From: Ianthella basta
Taxonomy: Eukaryota; Porifera; Demospongiae; Verongiida; Ianthellidae
Length of the DNA stretch: 64,000 bases
Direction: 5' to 3'
NCBI GenBank assembly: GCA_964019415.1
Contig: OZ025885.1
Coordinates: 2,388,851 to 2,452,850 of the forward strand
The position numbers were made by a program, and so were the translations under genes. The stretch's first letter is position 1. Each line of letters begins with the position of its first letter. Shown one piece after another: positions 47,203-57,654 of this stretch. The notes under the pieces were generated by a model, which saw only the letters and a list, made by a program, of their open reading frames with translations, was not told the DNA's origin and made no database searches.

Positions 47203-48875
47203 CCCTTTCGTACTGGCTAGTGAAGCGTCTTCCTGTGAGCATTCCAGTGAAGATTGACCTTATTGCCATCAACTGCCCCAACAGGAGACTGATGAAAGGG
47301 CTGCAAATCCTACAGGTAGGCATTCTGTGAGTAGTGACCCATAGGTTGCTGTTTGTTTGCACAAACCCTCCAGCAACAAGCTTGAGTGTAGCATTAGCTA
47401 TTAAACTTGAAAGGACTGTATGGAAATAATGTTTATAGTTTGGTATATTCATTATGCAAATTTAAGGTGGTCAGTGCTAAGTTACAGTTCTATGATTGCA
47501 CTTCTTATCATGATATTTGAGATAGTTCAGTAAGTTGTATTACTCAACAAGAACACTATTTTTAAACGCCTACTTACGTGTTCTACATTCCTGCCTGCAC
47601 TTACTCGTTGGGGACTGACTAGCCCCAGGCCATCAGAAGTTAATTAGCAGGGGTGGGAGATCAGTGAGAGGTCCTGAGTACAGGGCTATGGACTGACTCT
47701 CCTCTGTCATCAGCCTTGGGCCCAGAAGCACACCCACAAAACACTTTTGGTGCTCTTCTCTCTAAAAAGTTGCTAACGATACTATAATATTATCACCTGC
47801 CATTTTAGTGATCGTATTTATACAGTGTGCATGATACTAGTCTACTGTAATCTGCAGCTGACAGTCCTCTTGTTGTATCACTCAGGACTTTACCGAGCTG
47901 CAGTGTGCTCATTGTGGCACACTCATTACTGAAAAGCAGCACATCTTCAGCTTGTCAGTGGAGGGACCCCTTGCCTCCTACGTCAACCCAGGAGGGTACG
48001 TCCATGACACTCTCACGGTCAGAGAAGCAAGGAATATTCGGCTCCAAGGGCATCGGACCACAGAGCACTCCTGGTTCCCTCAGTGAGCCTTCCATGTGAC
48101 ATCACATGACATCACATGACATCACATGCTTGTGGTCACGTGTTACATCAACATTATTGATTCACATTGCATAGCTACATACTTCACATGACACTCGCAT
48201 TGCAGCTGTCACAACACACATCACTCTGTGGTACATGACACATTTTGACATTGATCAATGACATCATTTGACATCACTCCTACACATATATAGTGCTTCA
48301 CCTAATGTGCCACTTTCCTAGTCTTGTGTAGCCAAACCACCATTTTGATTAGACTCCGCCCTCCCAAGAGATGTCTTTTGGTAGGGTGGAATCTGAACAA
48401 AATGGCGGTCTATCTGCACAATCAAGACTAGCATGCCAGAATACATCATAGTTACTCTACACATGTTGTCCGATGTTGACAGTTGTGTGTCAAGGTGTTT
48501 CACCCAGTGCTTTACCCCTCACATAGCATACGTACCAGAGTATTGTCACATGACATCACATGCTGTTGCATGCATCATGGCATCACTTGACATCTGTCAC
48601 ATGATGTCACATGATGTCACAATAATTGCTAAGCCAATCATAGATAATCTAAGCTGCATAACCTTTAAATGACCTATAGAATTATAGCTTAATGTATCTT
48701 TTGCTTCATAAGGTATGCTTGGACTATACTAAACTGCAAGTCTTGTCGGCACCACTTGGGATGGAGGTTTGACTGCACCAAGAAAGGACTGCAGCCGCCT
48801 CAATTCTACGGTCTCTCAAGAGGCTCGCTGAAGCTGGTGTCACGCTCCGCAAAGCAGCGCTCTTCTTCCCAGTGA
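47203..48875 (+). CDS. CRBN: cereblon C-terminal exons (CULT domain)
   Basis: Three phase-matched exons: 47203-47315, 47886-48082 and 48713-48875 (stop TGA). Cereblon is the substrate receptor of the CUL4-DDB1 E3 ubiquitin ligase; its CULT domain binds C-terminal cyclic imide degrons and thalidomide-type drugs. Seen: the end of the helical bundle (Y-W-L-V-K-R-L-P ... L-Q-I-L-Q), zinc Cys pairs C-A-H-C and C-K-S-C, the Y-V-N-P[10 protein letters not shown] strand, T-E-H-S-W-F-P, Y-A-W-T-I and L-G-W-R-F. The three cage Trp (human W380, W386, W400) are all present. Differences are Gly for human H353 and Ile for human V388. The first exon starts with two bases of a split codon, so upstream exons must exist; the LON domain and DDB1-binding part were not found in the window. 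The tail after the CULT domain is short and Ser/Lys-rich. It may be a normal gene with distant 5' exons or a 5'-truncated copy. Confidence 0.85.
48092..48638. repeat. ATCACATGAC repeats in a cereblon intron
   Basis: Tandem copies of a 10-11 nt motif (ACATCACATG) at 48095-48130, scattered variants through the intron, and the inverse orientation (ATGTCACATG) at 48598-48620. The two clusters can pair across the intron. Confidence 0.6.
48319..48430. mobile_element. small palindromic element in a cereblon intron
   Basis: Ends TAGTCTTG and CAAGACTA. The interior folds as a hairpin: ACCACCATTTTGATTAGACT and CCGCCCTCCCAA on the left match TTGGTAGGGTGGAATCT and AAAATGGCGGT on the right with few mismatches. 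No coding capacity; typical MITE form. Confidence 0.6.
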
Positions 48876-49264
48876 TTTCGTGGAGCATTTATGCATGCGT
48901 TGGTATGGTTGTTTTGTTTGTCGCAGCTGATGCATTTAATGCTTTGTACCTTTTCTGCGTACTGCCAATGAATGTGTAGTTTGAGCTAGAACCATATCCC
49001 ATGTTCCATGAACGTGTTTTTCACTGTGGTTGCTTTAGCTGCCGTTTTGGGCCACACTTTGCTTATACATCTTTTTCACACACATTATGCTGATTGCTTG
49101 AATGTTTTACATTAATTGCACACAATTATCTGCAGGATGTCGTTTTTGTTGGAATTAACCCAGCTATAGCTCATGGACATGATCAGTCCACATAGTATAG
49201 TAAGGACCATAATTATAATTCTATATGTAGATCTAATCCTTACCCTAGTTTTTATTAATTACAT
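48876..49264. other. cereblon 3' flank
   Basis: No exon seen. This holds the presumed 3' UTR of the cereblon gene, then AT-rich DNA up to the CCA-rich patch. Confidence 0.4.
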
Positions 49265-49862
49265 GCAGTGGGCAACCACCACCGCCTCCACCACCATGCA
49301 CCATGCACACTCACCACCACCACCACTATGCACCACTAGTGCACCGTATATACCACCACCACCACCACCATGCACCACTAGTGCACCGTATATACCACCA
49401 CCACCATCGATCAGCCATGGCCACCGCCATGCACCACGGCCACCATATATGGCCACCACCACCACCACAGTCCAATTAACTTACAATCCTATAGACTTCA
49501 CCTATTCCCCGTCTTTTTTGCTTGCACGACTTTTCGTTCTTCACCCCTCAACCAGCACCAAAACATCCACACACCAGCTAGTGCCACCACCACCACCACC
49601 ATCACCACCACTCATGCAGTACAAGTTGCACAATGTGGCACCAGCATATGTGCCAGTGCCACCAGAGCAACACCCGTCAGATGGGTACAAGCTACATTTG
49701 CATATATGCACTGGTGGGTGTACCCTGTGTATAACTTGTACTGGTGGTGCATATACTAGCTACAGCAATTGTAACCTGGACTGTATGATGGTGCATGGTG
49801 GTGGCAGTGGTGCTGGTGTCAGTGGTGCTGGTGGGGGAGGTGGTGGTGGTGGCTGCACTTTA
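49265..49862. repeat. CCA-rich / TGG-rich mirrored patch
   Basis: The left side is (CCA)n with two near-exact copies of a roughly 48-bp unit containing ATGCACCACTAGTGCACCG and TATATACCACC (about 49325-49400). The right side (49705-49855) is (GGT)n with ATGGTGCATGGTGG and ACTGGTGGTGCATATA. The two sides are complementary, so the block is an imperfect inverted repeat. The long plus-strand open frame across it (His/Pro then Gly rich) follows from the triplet repeat and is not called a gene. Confidence 0.55.
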
Positions 49863-50791
49863 TATATATATATATCAATTGTTATACACAATCATAATAC
49901 TATTATTCATCATGCCTGACATTGTGTGTTTAAATTCTGCATGTCTGTATGTAATTTTGCATGCAGGGGTGCATGTGTGTGCATTGCATGGGAGGGGGAA
50001 ATTGGCAGGACATCCCTGCATGGCCCTATAGCTTGAAGTATTTCTAAATACAGCACTAGTACGGTGTGCATAATTGCAATTTATAATTATATCATAATCA
50101 ATGTTTTATTTAATTCTCCTTAATATACTGTATATACACCTGGCCACATGCGTACACATATAGCACCAGGCCATTGCTCCCGTTGCCGAAGTCCACCATC
50201 CATGGCTTGCTTGCTAATTCCTCCTAACTTAATTTGGCAGCATGCATGCATGTGCAAATGCCAATAATTAAAGAACACACTAATATAATCTAATATAATC
50301 TATATAGAGGGAGTATGCAATTATGAAAGTGGTCGTTTATATGAATAATTACAATGCAAGCTATATACGTCAGTGCAATATGCACTCAAGACTGGCATTG
50401 CAAGCATAATTATCATGTAATGCTGCGATTAACATTGCGTATGTAGGGACAGGTCCATCTGGGCCGGCATGCATGGCCCATGCACCTGTCAACCGTGTAC
50501 CTTACATTCAAGAGTCATTTCATACCTTAAAAATGCACGCTGCGTACATGCTGTGCATGCATTGCAATCAATTTTGTCGCAATTAACACAAAATTATTAT
50601 GATTATCATACAAGGAATGAATAATACATTATAATGAAAGGTGCACTAGCTCCATCAAAGGAGGACAACGGGCCAGGGCAGTCAATAGAGATCAAACAAT
50701 GAAAGGAACAGAATGGAAATCAGTACATGGGACAGCCTCTGAAAGTGTGACTCTGCAAAATAAAAATGACAGTTTTAATACTTCACAAACA
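49863..50791. other. AT-rich intergenic DNA and ARF 3' flank
   Basis: No exon. Contains a TA repeat at 49862-49874 and many short TATAATTAT/TGCATGCA palindromes. The 3' UTR of the ARF gene should lie in the right part; I could not fix a polyadenylation signal. Confidence 0.4.
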
Positions 50792-51358
50792 TTACTGCTT
50801 GCTCTTCCTTGCGTCTTTGACCAACTCTGACAGCTTGACCATTCCGTTGTAGATGCCGTCCCCAGACACAGCACATGTTCCCTGCACATACCACTCCCTG
50901 TCCCGAACATTGTTGATGCCAAGAGCTTCTGCTACCTCAGAAGGGCCCTTTGAATGTGGAAGGTCCTGCTTGTTTGCCAGTATCACCACGGGAACTCCAC
51001 GCATTTCATCATCCTGCAAGATCCATGACAACTCTCCCTTTGCCTCCTCGAATCGCTCAGGATCATTGCTATCAACAACATACAGAAGCCCATCACTGCC
51101 TTGGAAGTAGTGCCTCCAGAGGGGGCGGATCTTGTCTTGACCGCCAACGTCCCACACAGTGAATGTAACATTCTTGGTCGGCTGAACTGTCTCCACATTG
51201 AAGCCGATGGTGGGGATGGTTGAGACCGTCTCATTCACCTTGAGCTTGTAGAGGATGGTAGTCTTGCCTGCTGCATCCAGTCCTAGCATCACAATGCGTG
51301 CCTTGTGCTGTCCAAATGACTCGTACACCTTCACCAACTGTGAAATCAATAGACCCAT
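50792..51358 (-). CDS. ARF-family small GTPase
   Basis: Single-exon frame of 188 codons plus stop. ARF GTPases cycle between GDP and GTP to recruit coats and lipid-modifying enzymes to membranes. All family motifs are seen: Gly2 for N-myristoylation (M-G-L-L-I-S), an amphipathic N-terminal helix, P-loop G-L-D-A-A-G-K-T at 26-33, switch [14 protein letters not shown] with the W-R-H-Y-F segment, N-K-Q-D and the C-A-V-S-G guanine-binding motif (C-A-T-S-G in ARF1). Length is a little above ARF1/ARF6 (181/175) owing to a longer N-terminal helix and a K-S-K-Q tail. It is clearly ARF rather than ARL-like in its core but not assignable to a human class by eye. Absence of introns contrasts with the multi-exon neighbours and may mean retroposition or ancestral intron loss; the frame is intact. 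Confidence 0.92.
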   Translation of the reverse strand: MGLLISQLVKVYESFGQHKARIVMLGLDAAGKTTILYKLKVNETVSTIPTIGFNVETVQPTKNVTFTVWDVGGQDKIRPLWRHYFQGSDGLLYVVDSNDPERFEEAKGELSWILQDDEMRGVPVVILANKQDLPHSKGPSEVAEALGINNVRDREWYVQGTCAVSGDGIYNGMVKLSELVKDARKSKQ

Positions 51359-51445
51359 GGCTTTGAAAGTCTTTGCTCAAAAGTTGCTCTTGAAGTTCGT
51401 TTCTCGCTCTTGGTTGGTTTGATGGCCCTTGAATCCGCCATACTG

Positions 51446-51453
51446 CTTATATA
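51446..51453 (-). promoter_or_regulatory. TATA box of the ARF gene
   Basis: TATATAAG on the minus strand about 88 nt upstream of the ATG, followed in the same direction by a TATGGCGGATTC stretch resembling a YY1 site around the expected transcript start. Confidence 0.5.
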
Positions 51454-52282
51454 GGCTCAATCCATACACCTTGATTTCGTTGCATTGGCACATTTGCAGT
51501 CATTGTCGCTTACGTTTTTTTGTCGACGTGGCAAGCATTACGTCATTGTCTAAGCCAAATTTAGTAACTTCCATTGGTGATCCGTGACCTTTGGACTGTG
51601 CTCGCCTGTGCCCGCAAATGGGACAATAATGAGAGGAATTTCCTCTTGAGCTTCCGCTGGACATCCCGTCACAGCTACGGCACCACGTTGGAGGTATTGA
51701 AGACGGCGTTGCTCCTTGGAAGCTCCAATGGTCCTCACAAACAGGCGCAGTGCAAGGGAAGAGCAGAGGACAGATGCCGGAGACGACTCGGAGACGCGCA
51801 AGGCGGAAGGAAGGAATGGTGCGGTTTGTACGTGCATGTGTTCGCAGGGCATGTGCTGATGTGTATGGTTAGGTCTGGCCACATGAGACTACCCTATGAG
51901 CGTGCATTGCAGGGATAGTACCGTATCCGTGGCCCCGGCCATCGCCACTCTTAGCTTCCAGTACAACGATGACCCAAAATGTGCAGTTTTCATCTTGCTA
52001 AGAACGTAGCTAGCTACGTGTAGCTACGTATATTGGTAGCTATCTCTGCTAAATTCAACGTTCATCCTTCGCTCCTCTTCACATGTCATGTAAAAATCGA
52101 AAACATGAGGTGCACTCTACTGGTATGCCATGAGTGAAGTGGGACAAGTCACTCAATCCACTGCCTTGTGCATGCCCTCCCTGTACATCTAATCAACATG
52201 CACACATTTTGTGCCTCTTTATATATCACTGGTACTTAGCATTGTTGTACTAAATGTGCTATACTGTGGTTTGGAGCCAGCC

Positions 52283-52568
52283 CTAGAGGGGGGCTACCTC
52301 CACAGCATTGCCAACAAAATTCCATCGGTACATTTGGAATCTGAAAGGCTCCCACTGCTGTTATGGCTATCCCACTGGACAGAGGGATGTCCCACAATGT
52401 CAGAGTATTCCCAATCCCATGTGTGTCCATCCTGTCCCATTGTACCATTGGGAAGGGATGAACACATAGGATTGGGCCTACTGCATGGGACATGACACCA
52501 GTGTCCCTAAATATGCAAAGGGCTTCCAATGTCGCAATGGACACTGTCAGTTGTTGGCAATGTTGAAC
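52283..52568. repeat. imperfect palindrome
   Basis: Outer ATTGCCAACAA at the left pairs with TTGTTGGCAAT at the right. Inner CCCAATCCCATGTGTGTCCATCC pairs with GGATGAACACATAGGATTGGG. Likely a decayed MITE. Confidence 0.45.
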
Positions 52569-52667
52569 AACCTTCGAGTACTGAAGTCCCTCTGTGGCTA
52601 CAAAGGCATTTTCACAATAAGTGTCATACCACCGTTATTTGGACATACGTATGTAATGTTATACTTA

Positions 52668-52696
52668 CATGTGTGTGTGTGTGCGTGCATGCGTGC

Positions 52697-52743
<47 letters not shown>

Positions 52744-52745
52744 TG
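52668..52745. repeat. GT microsatellite
   Basis: (GT)n with GCAT/GCGT interruptions, upstream of the first ASPH exon found. Confidence 0.8.
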
Positions 52746-52987
52746 TGCACGTCCCTTGGTGAGGGGTACTTAGCAAGAGAGCTGATTGTTGGTTTACTGA
52801 GAGAGCTGGTTGAGAATCTTTACGATTGCTCAATGTCTCCTTATGTATTGTATCACTGTGTGCATTCTGTACGGTACAAAGGACACACGGATTCGTTGGA
52901 TGGTTTATTCTCGTAGCTATTGTTAATTTGTATGTAGCATGTGCACATGAGTAAGTGAATTCTCTCTCTTTCGTCATGCCCCTGTAG

Positions 52988-55900
52988 CCTCAAGCTCATA
53001 TTACTCAGACCCATACTCCATTGACGAAGGGTGGACATGGGTGGAGATCCTGAAGTGGACGTCTGTTGTCATTCTGACCATCTGCGCCATTCTTGTACTC
53101 TACCAACAGTACACGCTGCCCTCGCCCGAGCAAATGAGAGCCATGGCGGAAGAAAGAGCGGCAAGAGTGTCACCGCCGGCCTCTTCTCCAAATGCCAAAG
53201 CACCACCAGCGAAGAAACTGCCTGACAAGACGGTGAAAAAGCCACCTAAGCCTGTGAAAAAACCAGCTGACAAACCATTAAAGGAACCAGGGAAAGGAAA
53301 AGGAAAACAAAAAACAAAGTCGAAGAATTCTGACCTCCGTGTAGAGGAAGTAGATTTAACTAAAGTGCCACTATTGCAGTGGCCTATTGCCCCCAGTGAT
53401 CCTGACCGTCCCCTCCTCGTGAGCCTCCTCTCTGGCGATAAGTTGCTACGGCTCGGCTGGTACAAGGAAGCGCTGGAGAAGTTCAGAGATATGCAGAAAT
53501 ATTTTCCTCAAAGTCCTCGGGCAACGTTTGGTGCAGCAGAGGCCCTCTGTCAGCTTGCTAAACAGCAGCAGAATGACACCCTCCTGGATGAGTGCATTGA
53601 GAGCTATCGTGAGGTTGGAATTGTCTCTTTCTTAACTCCGATTGAGTTTAGGATTGCCTCGCTGACACGACTGATTGAACCAGCAACATATCGAGGCAAG
53701 AGTGACGTGGTCCTGGCTGCAATGGAAAAACTGCATGAGCTGAAACCAAAGAGCGAAGATTTTGCATGCCTGCTTGCCGTACAGTATGTTAAGATGGGGA
53801 GACTGAAGGAAGCAAATAGCCAGTTGGAAGCGGTCCTGAAGCAGTGGCCTAAGAACCTGATAGCAAAGGCCCACCTTGGTTATGTGCTGATGACGGCTGG
53901 GAAGATGAAGGAGGCGTTGCCTCTCTTGCTGGAGGGGATTAGAGGATCAGACCAGATCAAGAAGGACCCAAAGTTCTACTTCTTTGCAGGGGATGCACTG
54001 ACTCGGCTAAACAGGAAGGATGAAGTGAGTCACATGACTGTCACATGATCACCAGTACAATGCCTATGGCATGTTTTGCTCCACACACATGTAGTCTTGT
54101 ATTACACCGGAATGAGAATGCATTGTGGCTCTACTTTTAAACGCATTAGTGGACGGCACCCATCCAAAGAGAATGATGTCTGTTTTGCCTGTGTGTAGGT
54201 ACATGTAATAGAGATAATTATCTGCAGATTATTATGAATGCCTTATGATGTAAGGTACGTAGATCTGGCATGTCTGTTTGTCTCAGGCTTCACTGTACTG
54301 CCCCCATGGAGTCCATACATTCTTTAGACGATGATGCAACAAATTGCTGTAATCTGATTGGTCCAACGGAGGTATTCTAAATCACTTATACCACCTCTGA
54401 TTCACTTATACCACCTCTGATTCAACTTGTACCACCTCTGGTAGCTTCTGGCGCTTTAAGGCAAACTTTCGACAACGTACCTGTGACAAGCTTGGAGCAA
54501 AATTAACTTTAGCAATGTTCCGAGGTACTTCACGGCAGCTGGGCTTCCCAGGGTCGTTTCTGCACAGTTTACGCTGCCGTTTGACTACTTGGCTACCTTT
54601 TTGTCGTCATTTCTCGGTAGAACTGGCCAGCGCGGTCCTTCCTCGTATTGACGCTTATTGCTATCATAGTCTAAACACCTTATACTGAGCTCCTTCGGTC
54701 TCTACTGGATTTAAAACACCTAGGAAACTGATATAGAGGCCCTTGCGCTTCACGCACGGGCCTCTATAGTAATCGGTTTCCCACAGTGTTGTAAATCCCG
54801 TAGACACCTCGGATCTTGGTATAACATATATGTATGCAATCTTAGTTTGAAGTAATAATTGAGTATCTAGCCTGCTAGACCCTCCCCTCCTGGAGAATAT
54901 CACTGTGTATATAGTTTAGCAATAGTCAGCCATTGTGCCCTCAAGGTTACAGTATGTAGAGGGACTGAGCTGAGGTGTGCATATTCTTAAGTACAGTTCA
55001 ACAGGTGGTGGCACCAGTATATGCATGCATGCATGTAGCTGCTTGTACTCTACGTCTGCCCATGGGTCAATGTACTTAGTATGTGCGTCTCATGCGCATG
55101 AGACGTTTTCAATTTCAGTGGCACCTCACTTTTCTAGACACCTGTGGGACAATTTGGGACAGGTCCATATGTCCTGATTAGAGAGGTGTCTCTATATCTG
55201 TACACATCTCCACACAGCTGGGACAGAAGGAACTGTCTTCACTAGAGAGTTGTCCTCAGTACAGGGTGCCCTTTTTAAGAGGGTTCCTCTGTGTAACAAT
55301 TTTACTCCTCCCCCTGCCCCCCCACAGGCCGATGCACTGTACAGTGAGGCAGTCGGCCACAGACTCTTCCCTTCCCAGTGGCAGCGGCCGGTGGTGTACG
55401 AGCAAGGGCTGCGTGCTGCTCCGTTCTGGAGTACTGCTGAGCTCCGGGCGTATGACACTGAGCTAGCTAGGGTCACGGCTCAATTGGCAGATGTTAAGAC
55501 GTGAGAATAGAGTCCTTGTACACATGCATATGTACATAATACACTACACACACGCACACACACACACAACACACACACACGCACACACACACGCACACAC
55601 GTTATAAGCACATACATTTATATCCTACGCTCATTCTGACACACAATGACATGTGCACACTCTACATATTCCTCTCCTCTGGTGCAGAGAGGCCTTGCAG
55701 ATTCTGGAGGTGAATGCCTCCCTCTTCAGAACTGAGAACCCCACCATCCTGGCCTCTGGAAACTGGCGCACTTTCTCCCTCTTTGACAAAGGAAGAAAGA
55801 ACATTGACAACTGTAACCTCGCTCCCAAGACATGTGCTCTGCTGGACTCCTTCCGTGATGCAGCTGAGTGCATACATGGACAAGTGAGTCAACATGCACT

Positions 55901-57366
55901 TATTTACTGTATAGGTTCTTATTCTAACTGGTAGCAGGTTCCTAGATTGATTCTTACTCAAACTGGTAGCAGGTTCCTAGATGGATTCTTACTCAAACTG
56001 GTAGCAGGTTCCTAGATGGACAAGGTATGCTATTTTGTAACTGACAAAGGCCTTTGTGGTTGAAATGTCTACCTTGCCCATCTATTGACTTACTATGTGT
56101 TTGCTCAAGAAGCATTAACTCCTTATCTGCTCCTTAAGAGTGAGCCTCTATGAGAGGAGAGAATCCATGTCAGTGTATCCAAGGCTTAAGTTCTCTTGGG
56201 AGTTTCAGACACCAAGCCGTTGAACCTGGCAACAACCCTTTAGTGGTCTGTGGGGGGGAGGGGGAGGGGGAGGAGTAAAATTGTTACTGGTGTACATACT
56301 TGTTACTTGAACCCAGCAACAACCCTTTGCCTCCCCTCACCTTCTGTAGTAGCTCCGCTAGTAGCAGCTGGTGCTACTACAGAAGGTGAGGGTAGGCAAA
56401 GGGTTGTTGCCAGGTTCAACGGCTTGGTGTCTAGAACTCCCAAGAGAACTTAAGGCCCTGAATTGAAGCTGACTGCTTTCCTCTCCCAACATCCAATCAA
56501 GATATGATAGCTTAGCCAATAGCACAGACTGACACTGTAGTCACAGCATTTCATGCTATCCTGTGACACACCTTCTTCTAACTAAAGCTGCTTACAATAT
56601 TATGTGTCACTAACTCTTTAGCATTATATCATTTTGTTGTCTAAACTGTAGCTACTTGTGCTGTCAAGATGCCAATGAAACTAGTCTGTTGTATGTCTGT
56701 AGCTGCTCCCTTTCCTCTTGTTGCTGTCTTATCTCCTTCAATTTCATTTGGTGTCTACCCAGGCCAAGTTTGCCCTGCTGTCCCCCAACACTGTGATGTG
56801 GCCACACACGTCAAAGGCCAATACCAAGCTGAGGTTCATCTACAGCTTACAGGACAGCACACAGACAACAGTCAGAGCTGCTGAGGAGACCAGGTGTGCT
56901 GTGTGCAGCTGTGCTTAGGAGCACCTGCTGGGGGACTGTTGGATGTGTGTGTTGATCAGTACACTCTGTTGAGTGGCTTTGTTGTAATTGGTTCAACTTT
57001 ACACACAACACTCCTGTCCTTCCTCCCTTTCCCTCCCTCCCCTTCTCCCACCCTACCTGATTCCCTCCTCTTCCCCTTCTTCCCCTCCCCATCTCCCTTC
57101 CATCCCCTCGCTTCCCCTCCCGGGACCCTCTCCTTTCCATCCCTTCCTCTCCTCTCCCCTCCCCTCTCCTGCCTCCCCTCCCCTCCCCTCCCTTCCCATC
57201 CCCTGTCTACAGATCTCTGGTGTCCTCCTCCAGTCCAGTCATCTTTGACAACTCTTTTGAGCATCAACTGATGAACCAAGGAGATAGGCTTTGGCTTGGA
57301 CTAATTGTTGATGTCTGGCATCCTGAGCTTTCGGAGGAACGCAAACGCCAATTGCAGCCATTTTGA
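52988..57366 (+). CDS. ASPH: aspartyl/asparaginyl beta-hydroxylase
   Basis: Five phase-matched exons: 52988-54024, 55328-55500, 55688-55883, 56763-56893 and 57213-57366 (stop TGA); the start codon exon is upstream and not identified, because exon 52988 opens with a split codon behind an in-frame stop. The enzyme is a type II ER-membrane Fe(II)/2-oxoglutarate dioxygenase that hydroxylates Asp/Asn in EGF-like domains. Seen: a TM helix after W-T-W-V-E-I-L-K (V-V-I-L-T-I-C-A-I-L-V-L-Y), a Lys/Pro-rich linker, a TPR-like helical region with Y-K-E-A-L-E-K-F, then the catalytic part with P-F-W-S-T, A-P-K-T-C, M-W-P-H-T, F-D-N-S-F-E-H-Q and V-D-V-W-H-P-E-L. Both Fe-binding His are kept. By ungapped alignment to human ASPH, R735 is Trp, H690 is Ile and S668 is Ala, while R688 is kept; co-substrate binding may be altered. 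Confidence 0.88.
54322..54830. mobile_element. non-autonomous element, copy 2
   Basis: Second copy of the element at 13656-14170, here inside the first large ASPH intron. Same T-T-A-T-A-C-C-A-C-C-T-C-T-G repeats at the left, same hairpin (about 54695-54800) and same GGTATAACATATA right end. Confidence 0.7.
55115..55262. repeat. dispersed repeat fragment
   Basis: The stretch with CACCTGTGGGACAATTTGG and AGAGAGGTGTC resembles 61870-62050 (CACTTGTGGGCCAGGTATAATTGG, AGAGAGGTGGC). It looks like pieces of one old repeat family inside introns of two different genes. Confidence 0.4.
55546..55600. repeat. CA microsatellite
   Basis: (CA)n with ACGC interruptions in an ASPH intron. Confidence 0.75.
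55917..56021. repeat. 35-bp tandem repeat, three copies
   Basis: Three head-to-tail copies of a unit reading TTCTTACTCAAACTGG then TAGCAGGTTCCTAGATGGA, just after an ASPH exon donor. The first copy is slightly diverged. Confidence 0.75.
56182..56456. mobile_element. nested palindromic element in an ASPH intron
   Basis: Outer arms: CTTAAGTTCTCTTGGGAGTT and ACACCAAGCCGTTGAACC on the left are mirrored on the right by GGTTCAACGGCTTGGTGT and AACTCCCAAGAGAACTTAAG. Inner arms: CAACAACCCTTTGCC and CTCACCTTCTGTAGTAGC pair with GCTACTACAGAAGGTGAG and GGCAAAGGGTTGTTG. MITE or foldback remnant. Confidence 0.7.
57012..57205. repeat. polypyrimidine intron tract
   Basis: Almost pure C/T run of about 190 nt directly before the last ASPH exon (CCCTCCCC/CCTTCC units), ending at the CTACAG acceptor. 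It serves as an oversized polypyrimidine tract and is a triplex-prone mirror repeat. Confidence 0.7.
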
Positions 57367-57654
57367 ATTTACCACATTTAATACAATTATTAGTAAATTT
57401 AATTGTAGTGGTATTAAGCATGCATTGTTACAGTGCCTGCAACTGCACCTGTATATTTTTCGGTTTCATCACATAACACATGATTGGTGGACTGGTGCCT
57501 TTTCGGAGAGCAGTTCTCGTTCACGACCACGTACTTCCTGATCCGGACAGGAGCGGAAGTGAGGCAGCCATTTTTACGATCATGGCTTACGTGACGTATT
57601 CTGACGTTTTCGCGCACATGTTGACAAGTTTACCGAAGAAGCATTCTGGCTGGA

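Larger units (their letters stand above)
51454..52987. other. ARF upstream region to first ASPH exon found
   Basis: No exon could be assigned. 51560-51920 is CpG-rich and may hold the divergent promoter and the missing first coding exon(s) of the ASPH gene, but no candidate fits the required splice phase. 52270-52570 is an imperfect palindrome and 52668-52745 a GT microsatellite. Confidence 0.4.

Noticed and set aside
48092-48130. Short regularly spaced repeats resembling a CRISPR array
   Set aside because: The units are contiguous 10-11 nt tandem repeats without unique spacers, in a eukaryotic intron.
49173-49919. 248-codon plus-strand frame rich in Pro, Thr, His and Gly
   Set aside because: It spans the CCA/GGT repeat block. 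Long open frames are expected in pure triplet repeats, and the opposite strand is also open.
51574-51918. Possible first exon of ASPH in the CpG-rich region
   Set aside because: Candidate ATG and donor pairs do not give the one-base phase needed by the next exon, and no recognisable N-terminal sequence is present.
52485-52916. 143-codon frame with Val-Cys repeats upstream of ASPH
   Set aside because: Reads through the GT microsatellite and a palindrome; no domain seen and no splice phase fitting the ASPH exon at 52988.
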